Positions 24,904 to 35,099 of a stretch of 64,000 bases of DNA are shown piece after piece. The position numbers and the translations under genes are program-made. The notes under the pieces were generated by a model. The model saw only the letters and a program-made list of their open reading frames with translations, did not search any database and was not told the origin of the DNA. Origin of the DNA: Ectopseudomonas alcaliphila. Lineage in GTDB: Bacteria; Pseudomonadota; Gammaproteobacteria; Pseudomonadales; Pseudomonadaceae. The stretch lies in NCBI RefSeq assembly GCF_900101755.1, contig NZ_FNAE01000001.1, positions 558,001 to 622,000 of the forward strand. The letters are read 5' to 3'. Position 1 is the first letter of the stretch. Each line of letters begins with the position of its first letter.

Positions 24904-25868
24904 TGCGCGATCTGGACCTTGACGCCCTGCAGGCGCAACTGGCCGGCACCCCGCTGCAGGACTGGTCGGCCGACCTGCCCGGCCAGCTCGATGCCAAGCT
25001 GGCCATTGGTCACGGCGACCTGGCGCGCTGGTACGGCGCCGTCCAGGCCCTGCCGGATCTGCCGGTGAGCGAGGTGGAACTGGCCCAGCGCTTCGCCTTC
25101 GGCGGCGCCTGCGACGAGTCGAGCCGCTCGCAGTTGAATACGGCCCTGCGGGGGCTGATACCCTGGCGTAAAGGCCCGTTCGAGCTGTTCGGCGTGCATG
25201 TCGATACCGAGTGGCGCTCGGACTGGAAATGGCAGCGCGTCGCCCCGCATCTGAATCTGGCCGGCAAGCGCATCCTCGACGTCGGCTGCGGCAACGGCTA
25301 CTACATGTGGCGTATGCTCGGCGCGGGTGCCGACAGCGTGGTCGGCATCGACCCCAACTGGCTGTTCCTCTGCCAGTTCCTGGCGATGAAACGCTACCTG
25401 CCGGATCAACCGGTGTGGCACCTGCCGCTGGCCTTCGAGGAACTGCCGGCCAAGCTGCAAGGCTTCGACACGGTGTTCTCCATGGGTGTGCTCTATCACC
25501 GTCGCTCACCCATCGATCATCTGCTCGACCTCAAGGACACCCTGGTCAAGGGCGGCGAACTGGTGCTGGAAACCCTAGTGGTCGAAGGCGATGCCGAACA
25601 GGTGCTGGTACCCGAGGATCGCTACGCGCAGATGCGCAACGTCTGGTTCCTGCCCTCGGTACCGGCGCTGGAGCGCTGGCTGCGCCGCGCCGGCTTCGAG
25701 GACGTGCGCTGCGTCGACGTCAGCACCACCTCGGTGGAAGAACAACGCGCTACCGAGTGGATGCGCTTCCAGTCGCTGCCGGAGTTCCTCGACCCGGCCG
25801 ACCACAGCCGTACCGTCGAAGGTCTGCCGGCGCCGACACGCGCCGTGCTGATTGCACGTAAGCCGTAA
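24900..25868 (+). CDS. cmoB: tRNA U34 carboxymethyltransferase CmoB
   Basis: This 322-residue enzyme transfers the carboxymethyl group of carboxy-SAM to 5-hydroxyuridine 34 of tRNA. Key parts: [34 protein letters not shown] (motif I), [30 protein letters not shown] and the C-terminal [15 protein letters not shown]. Two adjacent ATG codons exist (24900 and 24903); the first overlaps the cmoA stop as ATGA. Length equals that of E. coli CmoB (323). Confidence 0.96.
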   Translation: MMRDLDLDALQAQLAGTPLQDWSADLPGQLDAKLAIGHGDLARWYGAVQALPDLPVSEVELAQRFAFGGACDESSRSQLNTALRGLIPWRKGPFELFGVHVDTEWRSDWKWQRVAPHLNLAGKRILDVGCGNGYYMWRMLGAGADSVVGIDPNWLFLCQFLAMKRYLPDQPVWHLPLAFEELPAKLQGFDTVFSMGVLYHRRSPIDHLLDLKDTLVKGGELVLETLVVEGDAEQVLVPEDRYAQMRNVWFLPSVPALERWLRRAGFEDVRCVDVSTTSVEEQRATEWMRFQSLPEFLDPADHSRTVEGLPAPTRAVLIARKP

Positions 25869-25889
25869 GCCCTGGAGGCGCAATCGGCG

Positions 25890-26165
25890 CTACTGACCAC
25901 GTAGCCAGCAGGCACGCCGCTGCGCGATCAGCCGCAGCGGCTCACCTGCGCCCTGCTCTACCACGCCGCGAGCACTGCCCAGACGAATCGAGCCCTCGAT
26001 GTCCTGCGCCAGCAGGCGGCGCATGCGCCGACGCCAGAACCAGGCGCCAATCCAGTCGGTGATGGCGTTCTGCAGATCCAACGGCCACATGGCCGGCATA
26101 TAGAACTCGGGCATGGGCGGACGAGATCCGTGGGCGCCGTTGTCGTGATTGCTCGAACTGTTCAT
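25890..26165 (-). CDS. Hypothetical 91-residue protein divergent from a LysR gene
   Basis: This small basic protein has a Met/Pro-rich start (PPMPEFYMPAMWPLDL), an amphipathic W-rich segment (ITDWIGAWFWRRRMRRLLAQ) and an arginine-rich C-terminus. A CGGAGGAAAG Shine-Dalgarno supports translation. It recalls DUF1127/YjiS-like small proteins in its arginine-rich helix, but the diagnostic L.DIG motif is not clear, so no family is assigned. Divergence from the LysR regulator across 116 bp suggests it is the regulator's target (inference). Confidence 0.6.
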   Translation of the reverse strand: MNSSSNHDNGAHGSRPPMPEFYMPAMWPLDLQNAITDWIGAWFWRRRMRRLLAQDIEGSIRLGSARGVVEQGAGEPLRLIAQRRACWLRGQ

Positions 26166-26227
26166 GACCTTTCCTCCGTTTCGCCACCGGCCGGTGCCGG
26201 GCTTGCGATCAGAATGAAACGCGCCTA

Positions 26228-26277
26228 TCGTTCAAACAAACGACAAATATCAAACCTCTGGTTAAGTAATATTTAAC
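26228..26277. promoter_or_regulatory. Two inverted repeats in the LysR divergent promoter
   Basis: TCGTT-CAAACA-AACGA (26228-26243) and GTTAA-GTAATAT-TTAAC (26261-26277) lie between the divergent start codons in an unusually AT-rich stretch. The second ends 4 bases before the LysR ATG. These are candidate LysR-type binding and autoregulation sites. Confidence 0.4.
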
Positions 26278-26281
26278 GACC

Positions 26282-27166
26282 ATGAACGCGACAGCCCCCA
26301 TCTCACCGCCGCTTCTGGAAAGCGATGTGCTACGCACCTTCGTCGCCATCGCCGATAGCGGCAGCTTTACCCGCACCGCTGCACAGGTATTTCGCAGCAC
26401 GGCGGCCGTCAGCCTGCAGATCAAGCGTCTGGAGGAAACCCTCGGCCAGCGCCTGTTCATCCGCGAAGCCAGGCGCGTGCAACTGACTGCAGAGGGCGAG
26501 GTGCTGCTGGGCTACGCCAGACGCCTGCTCAAGCTCAACGAGGAAGCGGTGGCACGCTTTCTCACCCCGGCGCTGAATGGTCGCGTACGCTTCGGCACGC
26601 CGAACGATATCGGCGACCGTGTGCTGCCCGGCGTGCTGACCCTGTTCGCCCGCAGCCATCCGGCCGTGGAGGTCGAGGTGAATGTCGGGCGCAGCGTGGA
26701 TCTGGTGGCGAAGCTGGATGCCGGCGAGCTGGATCTGACTCTGATCAACGCTGGCAACGACGGTCTGGATGACGCGCGCGGCGACGTGATCTATTCCGAG
26801 GAACTGGTCTGGGCCGGGCGTGATGGCGGCCTGGCCATGCAGCGCTCGCCCCTGCCGCTGGCGCTGGCCAACCCCGGCTGCGCCTGGCGCAGGACTGCGA
26901 TCGATGCACTGGATCGTCAGGGTGTGGCCTATCGCATCGCCTATTCCTGCGAGCAATGCGCTGGCCAGGAAGCGGCGATGACCGCCGATCTGGCCATCGC
27001 GCCCTTCCCGCGCAGCCTGGTCAGGCCGCCGCTGCGCCGACTCGGTGCGGAACAGGGCCTGCCACCACTAGGCGAGTACCACATCAAATTGATTCGCGGC
27101 CATCAGCACAACGACGCCATCGAGGCGCTCGCCACGCAGATGATTCAGGCGTTCGCGCAGAGCTAA
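26282..27166 (+). CDS. LysR-family transcriptional regulator
   Basis: This 294-residue LTTR has an N-terminal winged HTH (residues ~15-75: LRTFVAIADSGSFTRTAAQV, RSTAAVSLQIKRLEETLGQR, then LTAEGEVLLGYARRLL). A periplasmic-binding-like effector domain follows (residues ~95-290: VRFGTPNDIGDRVLPGVL, LDAGELDLTLINAG). The effector is unknown. It is divergent from the 91-residue gene, the normal LTTR arrangement. No nearby metabolic operon is an obvious alternative target. Confidence 0.9.
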   Translation: MNATAPISPPLLESDVLRTFVAIADSGSFTRTAAQVFRSTAAVSLQIKRLEETLGQRLFIREARRVQLTAEGEVLLGYARRLLKLNEEAVARFLTPALNGRVRFGTPNDIGDRVLPGVLTLFARSHPAVEVEVNVGRSVDLVAKLDAGELDLTLINAGNDGLDDARGDVIYSEELVWAGRDGGLAMQRSPLPLALANPGCAWRRTAIDALDRQGVAYRIAYSCEQCAGQEAAMTADLAIAPFPRSLVRPPLRRLGAEQGLPPLGEYHIKLIRGHQHNDAIEALATQMIQAFAQS

Positions 27167-27230
27167 GTAGGGTGCGCCGTGCGCACCGGGAATACCGCGC
27201 TGCTTGCTTGGTGCGCGCAGCACACCCTGC
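27167..27230. repeat. Extragenic repeat with GTAGGGTGCGC ends
   Basis: This unit starts AGTAGGGTGCGCCGTGCGCA and ends TGGTGCGCGCAGCACACCCT; the arms are partly complementary. It belongs to the same family as 21931-21995 and separates convergent LysR and pdxJ genes. Confidence 0.55.
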
Positions 27231-27297
27231 GAAGTCAGCGTCCGGCCGATAGGTTGATCGGCGGCATAACGTTATGCGGCCCAGTGCGCGCCTACCA

Positions 27298-28044
27298 TTA
27301 GCCGCGGTTGGCGGCGGCCACGATCAACGCCTTCATCTCGGCGACCGCCTGCTTGAAGCCCACGAACAGCGCATGTGAGACGAGCGCATGGCCGATGTTC
27401 AGCTCGTTGATGCCCATGATCGCGGCCACTGCCTCGACGTTGTGGTAATGCAGGCCGTGGCCGGCGTTGACGGTCAACCCGTGGTTCAGGCCGCAGATGA
27501 CGCCATCACGAATACGCGACAGCTCATGCGCAGCCTCTTCCGCCGTGTGGGCATCGGCGTAACGGCCGGTGTGCAGTTCGATGACCGGTGCACCGACGCG
27601 CATGGCCGCTTCGATCTGCCGCTCCTCGGCGTCGATGAACAGTGATACTTCGCAACCGGCCAGGGTCAGACGCTCGACCGCTGCGGCGATACGCGCCTCC
27701 TGCCCGGCCACGTCCAGGCCACCTTCGGTGGTCAGCTCCTGACGGGTTTCCGGCACCAGGCACACGTGCGCCGGGCGAATCTGCTCGGCGAAACCGAGCA
27801 TGAAGTCGGTAACGCCCATCTCGAAGTTCATCCGCGTCTGCAGCACATCGGCCAGCACGCGTACGTCGCGGTCCTGGATATGCCGGCGGTCTTCACGCAG
27901 GTGCACGGTGATGCCATCGGCGCCGGCTTCTTCGGCGTCCAGCGCCGCCTTGACCGGGTCCGGGTAGCGCGTACCACGAGCCTGGCGCAGGGTGGCGACG
28001 TGGTCGATGTTCACGCCGAGCAGAATACGATTGGCCTCAGTCAC
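27298..28044 (-). CDS. pdxJ: Pyridoxine 5'-phosphate synthase PdxJ
   Basis: This 248-residue TIM-barrel enzyme condenses 1-deoxy-D-xylulose 5-phosphate with 3-amino-2-oxopropyl phosphate to form pyridoxine 5'-phosphate in vitamin B6 synthesis. Signatures: [61 protein letters not shown] and [11 protein letters not shown]. It is the last gene of the lepA-lepB-DUF4845-rnc-era-recO-pdxJ series, an arrangement shared with enterobacteria. It overlaps recO by 8 bp. Confidence 0.97.
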   Translation of the reverse strand: MTEANRILLGVNIDHVATLRQARGTRYPDPVKAALDAEEAGADGITVHLREDRRHIQDRDVRVLADVLQTRMNFEMGVTDFMLGFAEQIRPAHVCLVPETRQELTTEGGLDVAGQEARIAAAVERLTLAGCEVSLFIDAEERQIEAAMRVGAPVIELHTGRYADAHTAEEAAHELSRIRDGVICGLNHGLTVNAGHGLHYHNVEAVAAIMGINELNIGHALVSHALFVGFKQAVAEMKALIVAAANRG

Positions 28045-28726
28045 GCTTGGACTCCTTGAGCGTCATGAAAAGTTCGCGGCTGACCAGGGGCCTGCCGCCG
28101 AGATGGGGTGCCAGCGCCTGACGCATCAGACGCTTGGCGGCGGCCAGCGCGCCCGGCGTCTGCCAGTCGGCTTCGGCCATGGCCAGCAGCTCGCGGCCCT
28201 GGAACACGCCGGGCTGCAGTTGTACCACCGGCACCAGGCCGATGTCCTGCTGCCAGCGGTAAAGTGCCGTCGGATCGATGGCTTGGTCGTGCTGGTCACG
28301 ATCCAGGGCGAAACCATAGCCCAGCTCATCCAGCAGGCGCCATTCGAACGCGCGCAGCAATGGCTCCAGCGGCCGTCCGGCAGCCAGCGCCTGCAGGGTC
28401 AGGCCGTAGTGTTCGAGCATTACCGGGTGCGGGTCTTCGGCCGGCAACAGGCGGATCAGCAGTTCGTTGAGATAGAGACCGGAAAACAGCGCCTCGCCCG
28501 TCAGCAACAGGGGAATGCCGGTGCTTTCCAGGCGGCCGACGGTCTTCAGCTCACCGCGCCCACGCAGCTCCAGTTCCAGCGGCGCAAAAGGCCGGGCCAC
28601 GCTGCCGACCTTGCCGCGAGCGGCGCGCAGCACGGCACGCACGCGCCCCTGGACGGTGAAGAAATCCACCAGGGCGCTGCTTTCCTTGTACGGGCGGCTA
28701 TGCAGAACGTAGGCGGCAGGAGTCAT
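28037..28726 (-). CDS. recO: DNA repair protein RecO
   Basis: This 229-residue RecFOR-pathway mediator helps load RecA on SSB-coated DNA. The N-terminal OB-fold domain shows [20 protein letters not shown] and [15 protein letters not shown]. The C-terminal helical domain shows [16 protein letters not shown]; no zinc-binding cysteine cluster is present, as is usual for gamma-proteobacterial RecO. It follows era by 57 bp and overlaps pdxJ. Confidence 0.95.
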   Translation of the reverse strand: MTPAAYVLHSRPYKESSALVDFFTVQGRVRAVLRAARGKVGSVARPFAPLELELRGRGELKTVGRLESTGIPLLLTGEALFSGLYLNELLIRLLPAEDPHPVMLEHYGLTLQALAAGRPLEPLLRAFEWRLLDELGYGFALDRDQHDQAIDPTALYRWQQDIGLVPVVQLQPGVFQGRELLAMAEADWQTPGALAAAKRLMRQALAPHLGGRPLVSRELFMTLKESKRD

Positions 28727-28783
28727 GTAGGTAACCGCCAGAATGCGCCATGAGCAACACCGAGGATGCCCACGGCGCCCCGA

Positions 28784-29689
28784 TCAATCCAGGTAACCCA
28801 GCGAACGCAGGGCGCGCTCGTCATCGGACCAACCACCTTTGACCTTGACCCAGAGGTTGAGCATCACCTTGGAGTCGAACATGGTTTCCATGTCCTTGCG
28901 CGCATCCTGGCCGATGCGTTTGATGCGCTCGCCCTTGTCGCCGATAATGATCTTCTTCTGCCCGTCACGCTCCACCAGGATCAGGCCGTGGATATGCAGG
29001 ATACGGCCTTCCTGTTTGAACTCCTCGATCTCCACGGTGATCTGGTACGGCAGCTCGGCGCCGAGCTGACGCATGATCTTCTCGCGGATCAGCTCGGCAG
29101 CCAGGAAGCGGCTGGAGCGGTCGGTGATCTGGTCTTCCGGGTAGAAGTGTTCGGACTCCGGCAGGCGCTCGCCCACCAGTTTCTCCAGGGTGTCGAGGTT
29201 CTGCCCCTGCAGCGCGGAGATCGGCACGATCTCGGCCTGCGGCAATTGCTCGGCCAGCCAGTTCAGGTGCGGCAAGAGCTCGCTCTTGTCTTCCAGGCGG
29301 TCGGACTTGTTGACCGCCAGCAGGATCGGGCATTTGACGTGCTGCACCTTCTCCAGCACCAACTGGTCCTCGTCGGTCCAGCGCGTGCGGTCGACCACGA
29401 ACACCACCACATCGACGTCCTTCAGCGCGGAGGAAGCGCTGCGGTTCATGTAGCGGTTGAGCGCCTTGTCGTTGTGCTTGTGCAGACCTGGGGTGTCAAC
29501 GTAGACGGCCTGAACCTCGCCCTCGGTCTTGATGCCGAGCATATTGTGGCGGGTGGTCTGCGGTTTGCGCGAGGTGATCGCCAGCTTCTGCCCGAGGATG
29601 TGGTTGAGCAGCGTCGACTTGCCCACATTGGGCCGGCCAACGATGGCGACGTAGCCGCAGCGGGTCACGGGTGTATCAGTCATTGCCAT
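28784..29689 (-). CDS. era: Ribosome-assembly GTPase Era
   Basis: This 301-residue GTPase has an N-terminal Ras-like domain: G1 [10 protein letters not shown]3 DTPGLH, G4 NKSD and G5 SAL. A C-terminal KH domain ([16 protein letters not shown]) binds the 3' end of 16S rRNA during 30S maturation. It overlaps the rnc stop by 14 bp, so rnc and era are coupled as in E. coli. Two possible ATGs (MAMTDTP) lie within six bases; the first is used. Confidence 0.98.
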   Translation of the reverse strand: MAMTDTPVTRCGYVAIVGRPNVGKSTLLNHILGQKLAITSRKPQTTRHNMLGIKTEGEVQAVYVDTPGLHKHNDKALNRYMNRSASSALKDVDVVVFVVDRTRWTDEDQLVLEKVQHVKCPILLAVNKSDRLEDKSELLPHLNWLAEQLPQAEIVPISALQGQNLDTLEKLVGERLPESEHFYPEDQITDRSSRFLAAELIREKIMRQLGAELPYQITVEIEEFKQEGRILHIHGLILVERDGQKKIIIGDKGERIKRIGQDARKDMETMFDSKVMLNLWVKVKGGWSDDERALRSLGYLD

Positions 29690-30365
29690 TCTCCACCCCG
29701 AGGGCGATCAGCGCCGCAGCCGCAGCGACTTGCTCGGCGATACGCCGGCTGCCGCCCTGGCCCAGGGTCTTTTCATTGAGTAGGGAAACCTGACACTCGA
29801 CCATGAAGGTACGGCAATGCGGTTCGCCCTGAACGTCCACCACCTCGTAACGAGGCAGTTCGCAGGCACGCGATTGCAGAAATTCCTGCAGCCGCGTTTT
29901 CGGATCCTTGTTGGTGTCGACCAAGGTCAGGCCGTCCAGCTCGCCGGTCAGCCAGTCCAGCACGCGCTCGCGCGCGGCATCCATACCGGCGTCCAGATAG
30001 ATGGCGCCGATCAGCGCCTCCAGGGCATCGGCGAGGATCGACTCGCGGCGAAACCCGCCGCTTTTCAGCTCACCGGAGCCCAGGCGCAGGTATTCGCCCA
30101 GTTCAAAACCGCGAGCCAGTACGGCCAACGTCTCGCCCTTGACCAGACGTGCGCGCAGGCGCGACAGCTGGCCCTCGCGAGCCTGCGGGAAGCGCTCGAA
30201 CAGCGCCTCACCGGCTACGAAATTGAGGATGGCATCACCGAGAAATTCCAGCCGCTCATTGTTGCGGCCGGCGAAACTGCGATGGGTCAGTGCCAGGACC
30301 ATCAGGTCCTGGTCCTTGAAGCTATAACCGAGCTTGCGCTCGAGGCGGGACAGGTTTGAACTCAC
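29676..30365 (-). CDS. rnc: Ribonuclease III
   Basis: This 229-residue double-strand-specific endoribonuclease processes rRNA precursors and structured mRNAs. The catalytic signature is [35 protein letters not shown] gives the second metal ligands. A C-terminal dsRBD follows ([20 protein letters not shown], then [16 protein letters not shown]). Translation starts at a GTG overlapping the stop of the DUF4845 gene (GTGA). Confidence 0.98.
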   Translation of the reverse strand: MSSNLSRLERKLGYSFKDQDLMVLALTHRSFAGRNNERLEFLGDAILNFVAGEALFERFPQAREGQLSRLRARLVKGETLAVLARGFELGEYLRLGSGELKSGGFRRESILADALEALIGAIYLDAGMDAARERVLDWLTGELDGLTLVDTNKDPKTRLQEFLQSRACELPRYEVVDVQGEPHCRTFMVECQVSLLNEKTLGQGGSRRIAEQVAAAAALIALGVENGND

Positions 30366-30739
30366 GGCATCCGTACACGAAATTCTTTGTCGAAATTCAC
30401 CACCAGATCGAGGTTCTCGATCAGCGGCTCGCGTTTTTCATACTTGAGGTGGACCAGAAACTCGTTGTTTTCCACCTTCACCTGCATAGCGTCGCGCATG
30501 TTCAGGTCACGAATGTTGTTGACCTGCATACCCTTGCTCACATGGTTGTAAAACTCACCGACGGTGCGCACATCCGACGCCTTGTCGGTTTCCACCGAAG
30601 TGATGATCTTCTCCAGCGACATATAGTCGAGATAATGCGGCATCACCTTGAATGCAGTGCTGGCAAAGAATGCCACCACGGCCAGAACCATCAGCCAACC
30701 CAGAATGGAAAGCCCCTGCTGCGAGCGCGCGAAAGTCAT
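30362..30739 (-). CDS. DUF4845 membrane-anchored protein
   Basis: This 125-residue protein has one N-terminal membrane segment ([20 protein letters not shown]) resembling a prepilin-like N-terminus, and a small soluble domain outside. It matches DUF4845 proteins that sit between lepB and rnc in pseudomonads (PA0769 position). The function is unknown. The ATG start MTFARSQQG is preferred over a TTG 12 bases earlier because GGGGAT lies 6 bases before it. It is coupled to rnc by overlap. Confidence 0.85.
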   Translation of the reverse strand: MTFARSQQGLSILGWLMVLAVVAFFASTAFKVMPHYLDYMSLEKIITSVETDKASDVRTVGEFYNHVSKGMQVNNIRDLNMRDAMQVKVENNEFLVHLKYEKREPLIENLDLVVNFDKEFRVRMP

Positions 30740-30827
30740 GTGTATCCCCAATGAACGGTCTTGTTGGAAAGCCTGACGGCTAGACTATTTATAGCCTGCG
30801 GCGCTGTATTGAACAGCGCGCCAGTGC

Positions 30828-31682
30828 TCAATGAATCAGGCCGACTCGAGAGAAGTTGGGCAGATTGCTGGTCTTCGGCTCCGGCCAGCTCATCCAGATG
30901 GCGAAGGCCTTGCCGACGATATGGTCGTCCGGGACCATGCCCCACAGCTCCTGAGGGATATGACGATCACGCCAGTAACGGCTGTCGTTGGAGTTGTCGC
31001 GGTTGTCGCCCATCATGAAGTAGTGCCCTTCCGGCACCACCCATTGGCCGCCAGGCTCGCGGCGCATGCGGGTCATTTCCTTGCGAATGGTGTGTTCGAC
31101 CTGCCCAAGGCGTTCCTGGTAGAGCATCGCACTGCCCAAGCTGCCAGCTTCTTCGCCGATCAGTTTCTCGGCCACCGGCTCACCGTTGATCAGCAGACGC
31201 TTGCCCTGGGTGTACTCGATACGATCGCCCGGCAGACCGACCACGCGCTTGATGTAGTTGATGCTTGGATCGCTGGGGTAGCGAAACACCATCACATCGC
31301 CGCGCTGCGGGTTGTCCACCTCGATGATCTTCTCGTCGATCACCGGCAGACGAATGCCGTAAGCGAACTTGTTGACCAGGATGAAATCGCCCACTTCCAG
31401 GGTCGGCTTCATCGATCCCGAAGGGATCTGGAACGGCTCGACCAGAAACGAGCGCAGCACCAGCACGATAGCCAGCACCGGAAAGAAGGATTTGCCATAC
31501 TCGACGAGCAAGGGCTCCTTGCTCAGGCGCTCCAGCACCCTGTCGTCGGGATCGTCGACCCGCCCCTGGTACGCCGCAATCGCCGCACGGCGGCGCGGAG
31601 CCAGCAAAATCAGATCGACCAGAGCCAGGAAGCCGCAAACGGCGACCGCGATAACCAACAGGAGCGGGAAATTGATCGACAT
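30828..31682 (-). CDS. lepB: Signal peptidase I LepB
   Basis: This 284-residue inner-membrane protease removes signal peptides from exported proteins. Two N-terminal membrane segments (residues ~5-28 and ~66-80) flank a cytoplasmic loop. The catalytic Ser is in IPSGSMKPTL (Ser90) and the Lys in SINYIKRVVGLPGD (Lys145); both fall at the E. coli positions. Box E is MMGDNRDNSNDSRYW. It follows lepA by 6 bp in the same operon. Confidence 0.98.
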   Translation of the reverse strand: MSINFPLLLVIAVAVCGFLALVDLILLAPRRRAAIAAYQGRVDDPDDRVLERLSKEPLLVEYGKSFFPVLAIVLVLRSFLVEPFQIPSGSMKPTLEVGDFILVNKFAYGIRLPVIDEKIIEVDNPQRGDVMVFRYPSDPSINYIKRVVGLPGDRIEYTQGKRLLINGEPVAEKLIGEEAGSLGSAMLYQERLGQVEHTIRKEMTRMRREPGGQWVVPEGHYFMMGDNRDNSNDSRYWRDRHIPQELWGMVPDDHIVGKAFAIWMSWPEPKTSNLPNFSRVGLIH

Positions 31683-31688
31683 AGAGCC

Positions 31689-33488
31689 TTAGCTATCCAA
31701 CCTGAGCACAGCAAGGAAGGCTTCTTGTGGAATTTCCACGTTACCGACCTGCTTCATGCGTTTCTTACCGGCTTTCTGCTTCTCCAGCAGCTTCTTCTTA
31801 CGGCTCACGTCGCCGCCGTAACACTTGGCCAGTACGTTCTTTCTGAGCGCCTTGACAGTGGTCCGCGCGATGATCTGACCGCCAATGGCTGCCTGGATCG
31901 CCACGTCGAACATCTGCCGAGGAATCAGTTCCTTCATCTTCTCGGTCAACGCACGGCCCTTGTAGGCCGCATTGTCGCGGTGCACGATCAGGGCCAGGGC
32001 ATCGACCTTGTCGCCATTGATCAGTACGTCCAGCTTGACCAGATTGGCAGACTGGTAGCGATCGAAATGATAGTCCAGCGAAGCGTAACCGCGGCTGGTG
32101 GACTTGAGCTTGTCGAAGAAGTCCAGCACCACTTCGTTCATCGGCATGTCATAGCGCACTTGCACCTGGCTGCCGAGGAACTGCATGTCGCGTTGCACGC
32201 CGCGTTTTTCGATGCACAGGGTGATGACGTTACCCAGGTGCTCCTGCGGTACCAGGATGGTCGCGTTGACGATCGGCTCGCGGAAATCGGTGACCGAAGA
32301 GACATCCGGTAGCTTGGAGGGGTTGTCGACGACGATGGTTTCGCCGGTCTTGAGCTCGAGCTCGTAGATCACGCTCGGCGCGGTGGTGATCAGGTCGAGG
32401 TCGTACTCGCGCTCCAGGCGCTCCTGGATGATCTCCATGTGCAGCATGCCGAGGAAGCCGCAACGGAAGCCGAAGCCCAGGGCATCGGAGCTTTCCGGCA
32501 TGTACTGCAGCGACGAATCGTTGAGGGTCAGTTTCTGCAGGGCATCGCGGAAGTCCTCGAAGTCGTCGGAGCTGACCGGGAACAGCCCGGCGTAGACCTG
32601 CGGCTGGATCTTCTTGAAGCCCGGCAGCACTTCGACCTCTGGGGTCGTGGACAGGGTCAGGGTGTCGCCCACCGGCGCACCATGAATGTCCTTGATGCTG
32701 GCGATGATGAAGCCTACTTCACCGGCTTTCAGATCAGCGGTGGCGGTGTGTTTCGGGGTGAATACACCGACGCTGTCGACCAGGTGCACCTTGCCGGTGG
32801 ACTTGACCAGGATCTTGTCACCCTTCTTCACGCGGCCATGACGCACACGCACCAGCGAGACCACGCCCAGGTAGTTGTCGAACCAGGAGTCGATGATCAG
32901 CGCCTGCAGCGGTGCTTCGATATCGCCAGTCGGAGCTGGAATCGTGTGCACCAGGCGCTCGAGAACCTCGTCCACGCCCATGCCGCTCTTGGCGCTGCAG
33001 GCCACGGCATCGGTGGCGTCGATGCCAATGATCTTCTCGATCTCGTCCTTGACGCGATCCGGGTCGGCCTGAGGCAAGTCCATCTTGTTCAGCACCGGCA
33101 TGACCTCAAGGCCCTGCTCGATGGCGGTGTAACAGTTGGCAACCGATTGCGCTTCGACGCCCTGACCGGCATCGACTACCAGCAGCGCGCCTTCGCAAGC
33201 GGCCAGCGAGCGACTGACTTCATAGGTGAAGTCAACATGGCCCGGGGTGTCGATGAAGTTCAGTTGGTAGACCTTGCCGTCCTGCGCCTTGTAGTGAAGC
33301 GTGACGCTGTGAGCCTTGATGGTGATGCCGCGCTCACGCTCCAGATCCATGGAGTCCAGGACCTGAGCCTCCATTTCACGCGCGGTGAGGCCGCCGCACA
33401 TCTGGATGAAACGGTCAGCCAAGGTGGACTTGCCGTGGTCAATGTGGGCAATGATGGAAAAATTGCGGATATGACTCAGGTCACTCAC
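31689..33488 (-). CDS. lepA: Elongation factor 4 (LepA), ribosomal back-translocase
   Basis: This 599-residue translational GTPase has G1 [14 protein letters not shown]3 DTPGHVDF and G4 [12 protein letters not shown]-like domains II, III and V and the LepA-specific C-terminal domain follow ([38 protein letters not shown]). Its length is the same as in E. coli (599). The start is a GTG ([10 protein letters not shown]). It is the first gene of the lepA-lepB-rnc-era-recO-pdxJ run. Confidence 0.98.
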   Translation of the reverse strand: MSDLSHIRNFSIIAHIDHGKSTLADRFIQMCGGLTAREMEAQVLDSMDLERERGITIKAHSVTLHYKAQDGKVYQLNFIDTPGHVDFTYEVSRSLAACEGALLVVDAGQGVEAQSVANCYTAIEQGLEVMPVLNKMDLPQADPDRVKDEIEKIIGIDATDAVACSAKSGMGVDEVLERLVHTIPAPTGDIEAPLQALIIDSWFDNYLGVVSLVRVRHGRVKKGDKILVKSTGKVHLVDSVGVFTPKHTATADLKAGEVGFIIASIKDIHGAPVGDTLTLSTTPEVEVLPGFKKIQPQVYAGLFPVSSDDFEDFRDALQKLTLNDSSLQYMPESSDALGFGFRCGFLGMLHMEIIQERLEREYDLDLITTAPSVIYELELKTGETIVVDNPSKLPDVSSVTDFREPIVNATILVPQEHLGNVITLCIEKRGVQRDMQFLGSQVQVRYDMPMNEVVLDFFDKLKSTSRGYASLDYHFDRYQSANLVKLDVLINGDKVDALALIVHRDNAAYKGRALTEKMKELIPRQMFDVAIQAAIGGQIIARTTVKALRKNVLAKCYGGDVSRKKKLLEKQKAGKKRMKQVGNVEIPQEAFLAVLRLDS

Positions 33489-33595
33489 AGATCAACACTC
33501 GAAGAAGGCATAGGCAAGACGCTTGCCGAAAATAGCCGGGGATTGTACCCGATCCCTCGCGACCGCGTCACGTCTGCACAGCGCTGGTGCAGATA

Positions 33596-33622
33596 CGAAG
33601 AAGGGCGCTCGAAAGCGCCCCT
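33596..33622 (-). terminator. Terminator of the algU-mucABCD operon
   Basis: On the minus strand after the mucD stop, GGGCGC-TTTCGA-GCGCCC forms a stem followed by TTCTTCGT. This separates the stress operon from lepA. Confidence 0.7.
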
Positions 33623-33639
33623 CTACCGCATTGCCTGAA

Positions 33640-35064
33640 TTACTCAGCCAGCTTGAAGGTGATGAAGCTGGCACGCCCCTGACGCAGCACCCGCATGGAT
33701 ACCGAACGATTCTTCGGCAGGTCCTGCGCCACCTTGGTGAAGGCGCTGGTGGAATCGATGGCCTGATTGTTCAGGTGAGTGATCACGTCACCGGGACGCA
33801 GGCCAATCATGGCCGCCGGACCATTGAGCACTTCCTTGACGACGACACCACCCTTGAGGTCGAGGCCTTTCTTCTGCTCGGCAGTCAGTTCAACCACCGT
33901 GACGCCCAGACGGTTGTTGCTGCGCTCGCCACCCTGCGCCGAACCGGAGGACGCCAGCTCCTGGCCCTCCTCTGGCAACGTGCCGACGGTGACGTTGAGT
34001 TTCTTGCGCGAGCCGTCACGCACGACATCCAGCTCGGCTTTATCGCCCGGTTTCAGGCCGCCAACCAGATGCGGCAGATCAGCCGACATGATGATCGGCT
34101 TGCCATTGAGGCTGAGGATCACGTCACCGACCTGCAGGCCGCCCTTGTCCGCCGGACCATCTTCCAGCACCTGCGCGACCAGCGCGCCAGCCGGCTTGTC
34201 CAGACCGAAGGACTCGGCCAGATCCTTGTTCACTTCCTGAATCACCACACCGAGCCAGCCGCGGGTGACCTTGCCGTCAGCCTTGAGCTGATCGGCCACC
34301 TGCATGGCCACTTCCATCGGGATAGCGAAGGACAGCCCCATGAAACCGCCGGAACGGGTGAAGATCTGCGAGTTGATACCCACCACTTCACCCTGCAGAT
34401 TGAACAGCGGACCACCGGAGTTCCCTGGATTGATCGCCACATCGGTCTGAATGAACGGCACGTAGCTGTCGCTCGGCAGGTTACGCCCCTTGGCGCTAAC
34501 GATACCCGCCGTCACCGAGTGATCGAAGCCAAACGGCGAACCGATGGCCAGCACCCACTCGCCGACCTTCAGCTCATCGGACTTGCCCAGGCGCACCACG
34601 GGCAGGTCCTTGCCCTCGACCTTGAGCAGCGCGACATCGCTGCGCGGATCAGCACCGATCAGCTTGGCTTCCAGTTCGCTGCGATCGGACAGTCGCACGA
34701 TGATCTCGTCGGCATCGGCGACCACATGATTGTTGGTCATGATGTAGCCGTCCGGCGAGATGATGAAACCGGATCCCAGCGACTGCGCCTCGCGCTGACG
34801 ACCACCTGGGTTACGCGGAATCTGTGGAATGCTGCGCTCGAAGAACTCGCGGAACATCGGCGGCAGGCCTTCCAGATCAGGCAGGCCCGGCTGACTAGCA
34901 ACGGCGCGTTCGGGCATCTTCTGGCGGGTACTGATATTGACCACCGCAGGCGAGGCTTCCTCTACCAGATCGGTGAAGTCAGGCAGACTGGCCTGAACCA
35001 ACAGACTTTGCCCCCAGAGCAAGGCTACCGCCAGCAGCGGCACAATGGACTTGAGTTTTCTCAT
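33640..35064 (-). CDS. mucD: Periplasmic serine endoprotease MucD (DegP/HtrA-like)
   Basis: This 474-residue HtrA-family protease/chaperone degrades misfolded envelope proteins and dampens AlgU activity. An N-terminal signal peptide is visible (MRKLKSIVPLLAVALLWGQS, cut near VQA-S). The catalytic triad is His113 (TNNHVVAD), Asp143 (DPRSDVALL) and Ser216 (NPGNSGGPL). Two PDZ domains follow (GWLGVVIQEVNKDLAESFGL; LGVTVVELTAEQKKGLDLKG). The start at 35064, with GGGAG upstream, gives exactly the length reported for P. aeruginosa MucD; an in-frame ATG 18 bases earlier lacks a good ribosome site. It is the last gene of the algU operon. Confidence 0.97.
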   Translation of the reverse strand: MRKLKSIVPLLAVALLWGQSLLVQASLPDFTDLVEEASPAVVNISTRQKMPERAVASQPGLPDLEGLPPMFREFFERSIPQIPRNPGGRQREAQSLGSGFIISPDGYIMTNNHVVADADEIIVRLSDRSELEAKLIGADPRSDVALLKVEGKDLPVVRLGKSDELKVGEWVLAIGSPFGFDHSVTAGIVSAKGRNLPSDSYVPFIQTDVAINPGNSGGPLFNLQGEVVGINSQIFTRSGGFMGLSFAIPMEVAMQVADQLKADGKVTRGWLGVVIQEVNKDLAESFGLDKPAGALVAQVLEDGPADKGGLQVGDVILSLNGKPIIMSADLPHLVGGLKPGDKAELDVVRDGSRKKLNVTVGTLPEEGQELASSGSAQGGERSNNRLGVTVVELTAEQKKGLDLKGGVVVKEVLNGPAAMIGLRPGDVITHLNNQAIDSTSAFTKVAQDLPKNRSVSMRVLRQGRASFITFKLAE

Positions 35065-35099
35065 CGAACTACGACTCCCCATGTAAAACTCGGACACAC

